NCBI GenBank assembly: GCA_003551785.1
Contig: PUNP01000627.1
Location: forward strand, 1-6,485
DNA: 6,485 bases
Direction: 5' to 3'
Source of the DNA: Candidatus Brocadiaceae bacterium
Lineage (GTDB): Bacteria; Planctomycetota; Brocadiia; SM23-32
The notes beneath the pieces are model-generated. The model was given only the letters and a program-made list of their open reading frames with translations. It ran no database searches and was not told the origin of the DNA. Position 1 is the stretch's first letter, and every line of letters starts with the position of its first letter. This document shows, one piece after another, positions 5,443 through 6,485 of the stretch. The position numbers and the translations under genes are program-made.

Positions 5443-6485
5443 TCAACGTATCTCCACCGTAGTTCCTTTTCGTTCGGATTCCAGGGCGGCTGTAAAAAGT
5501 TTATGGCTCAATGCCGCCTCCTGAGGGGTCACGCATCCGGCGAATTTGCCGGGGGTGGTACCATGATGGAGTTCATACAGGTAAGCGGCCCACATCTGCA
5601 GGATGGAATCGGAAAAACCCGCTTCAAATATACCGCCGGTGATTGACTTGTAACACATTTCATGCCCCATATCGATAACCTGCCAGGCCTGCTCGCCTCC
5701 ATCGTATTCGAGAAGCTGCAGTGTGTTTATCTGCTTACTCGACCATTTAGCCGAGCATTTTGTTCCGATAACTTCCAGATACCATGTGTTTTTATGTCCC
5801 GGAGCGATCCTGTACGTTTTAATCGTCATGGGAAAACGCTCTCGACTGTTCGTATCTTCCGCTTCACACAGGAGGGTGGCATTGTCCCATGTCTCGCAGG
5901 GTGCCATAGTGCCCTTTCCGTCGGGGCGTTCCTTAACGATATTGCTGAGGGCGGCCGATACCCGCAAGGGAATCCAGCCGGCGCGGAAGGGCATGTGGCA
6001 GGCATGCATGCCCAGATCACCCATGCAGCCGTATTCACCGTTGTATTTCAGCATTCTTTTCCAGTTGATCGGCTTGTCAAAATTCAGGTCGCTGGAATGC
6101 AGGAATCCGGAATTAACCTCTAAGATTTGCCCGAAGGCATTTTCTTCTATCAGGCTGCCGATGCGCTGCATAGCCGGGAAAAAAGGTGACTCACTCGAGC
6201 AGCGGACACATACGTCGGGATGGTCGTTGATGCAAGCCATTATCGTATTGTTTGCTTTCAGGTCTATCCCGAACGGCTTCTCTCCGAACAGATGTTTTCC
6301 GGCACGTATTGCTGCACAGTACAGTTCTTCATGCAGGTTATGCGGCACGGCGATGTATACGGCATCGACATCATTATTCCGGAGCAGCTCTTTGTAATCG
6401 TCGGTCACCTGGTTTATGGAGCTAAAATTATCGGTGTACCATTGAAGCACATCCGTATCCGTATCACATACTGCTATGATTTCCG
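5443..6485 (-). CDS. Gfo/Idh/MocA family oxidoreductase, 5' end beyond window
   Basis: A second nicotinamide-dependent sugar or polyol oxidoreductase of the Gfo/Idh/MocA family. The reading frame stays open to the window edge: the bases from 6485 inward encode EIIAVCDTDTD, the second Rossmann strand. The GTG at 6450 is therefore an internal valine, and the true start with the GxGxxG loop lies outside the window. In visible-residue numbering (11 residues before that Val) the protein shows VYIAVPHNLHEE, then GEKPFG with the catalytic lysine, then CMGDLGMHACHM with the Asp...His pair of the substrate domain. The substrate domain also carries FLHSSDLNFDKPINWKR, which parallels the + strand paralogue. 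The stop is TGA at 5443. About 347 residues are visible, so only some 25-35 are likely missing. It is the most upstream visible gene of the - strand group. The family is certain; the substrate is unknown. Confidence 0.93.
   Translation of the reverse strand, partial: EIIAVCDTDTDVLQWYTDNFSSINQVTDDYKELLRNNDVDAVYIAVPHNLHEELYCAAIRAGKHLFGEKPFGIDLKANNTIMACINDHPDVCVRCSSESPFFPAMQRIGSLIEENAFGQILEVNSGFLHSSDLNFDKPINWKRMLKYNGEYGCMGDLGMHACHMPFRAGWIPLRVSAALSNIVKERPDGKGTMAPCETWDNATLLCEAEDTNSRERFPMTIKTYRIAPGHKNTWYLEVIGTKCSAKWSSKQINTLQLLEYDGGEQAWQVIDMGHEMCYKSITGGIFEAGFSDSILQMWAAYLYELHHGTTPGKFAGCVTPQEAALSHKLFTAALESERKGTTVEIR

Noticed and set aside
5723..6397. + strand reading frame of 224 codons opposite the second oxidoreductase
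   Set aside because: The - strand frame has unmistakable Gfo/Idh/MocA motifs throughout. The + product has no recognisable motif.
6448..6450. GTG as the start codon of the right-edge oxidoreductase
   Set aside because: The frame stays open to the window edge and encodes EIIAVCD, the second Rossmann strand of the family, so the GTG is internal.

Overview
This 6,485-base window looks like a carbohydrate-catabolism locus from a free-living environmental bacterium. Proteins of this mix (Gfo/Idh/MocA oxidoreductases, a small ceramidase-like hydrolase, an archaeal-type triosephosphate isomerase and a YjbQ protein) are typical of the PVC group, such as Lentisphaerota, Kiritimatiellota or Planctomycetota. 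That placement is an inference from gene content. No rRNA, tRNA or phylogenetic marker is present to confirm it.

Layout. Bases 1-527 are non-coding. They hold a CTTTGCG-type extragenic repeat near the left edge, a compact array of TGTCAAATGG direct repeats that ends in two 17-bp palindromes, and a strong predicted hairpin just before the first gene. A complete Gfo/Idh/MocA oxidoreductase follows on the + strand (528-1670). From 1671 to 1787 lies a convergent intergenic gap with one imperfect hairpin. Everything to the right is on the - strand and reads right to left: a second Gfo/Idh/MocA oxidoreductase (5' end cut off by the window edge at 6485), a divergent NagB-type sugar-phosphate isomerase/deaminase, a short cytoplasmic ceramidase-family hydrolase, an archaeal-type triosephosphate-isomerase paralogue and a YjbQ/UPF0047 protein. 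Gaps between these five genes are 54, 70, 6 and 33 bases, so they probably form one operon, possibly with an extra promoter before the hydrolase.

How the genes may work together. The two oxidoreductases would oxidise or epimerise a sugar or polyol. The ceramidase-fold protein could hydrolyse an amide or ester. The NagB-like and TIM-like proteins resemble enzymes that isomerise (or deaminate) phosphorylated sugars and C3-C4 units. Both of these isomerase-like proteins depart from their family at key active-site positions, while the hydrolase keeps most of its catalytic residues. I therefore suggest a catabolic pathway for an unusual, possibly N-acylated, sugar or polyol. No transporter, kinase or regulator is visible in the window, and the substrate cannot be read from the sequence. 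I see no CRISPR array, insertion sequence, phage gene or RNA gene.
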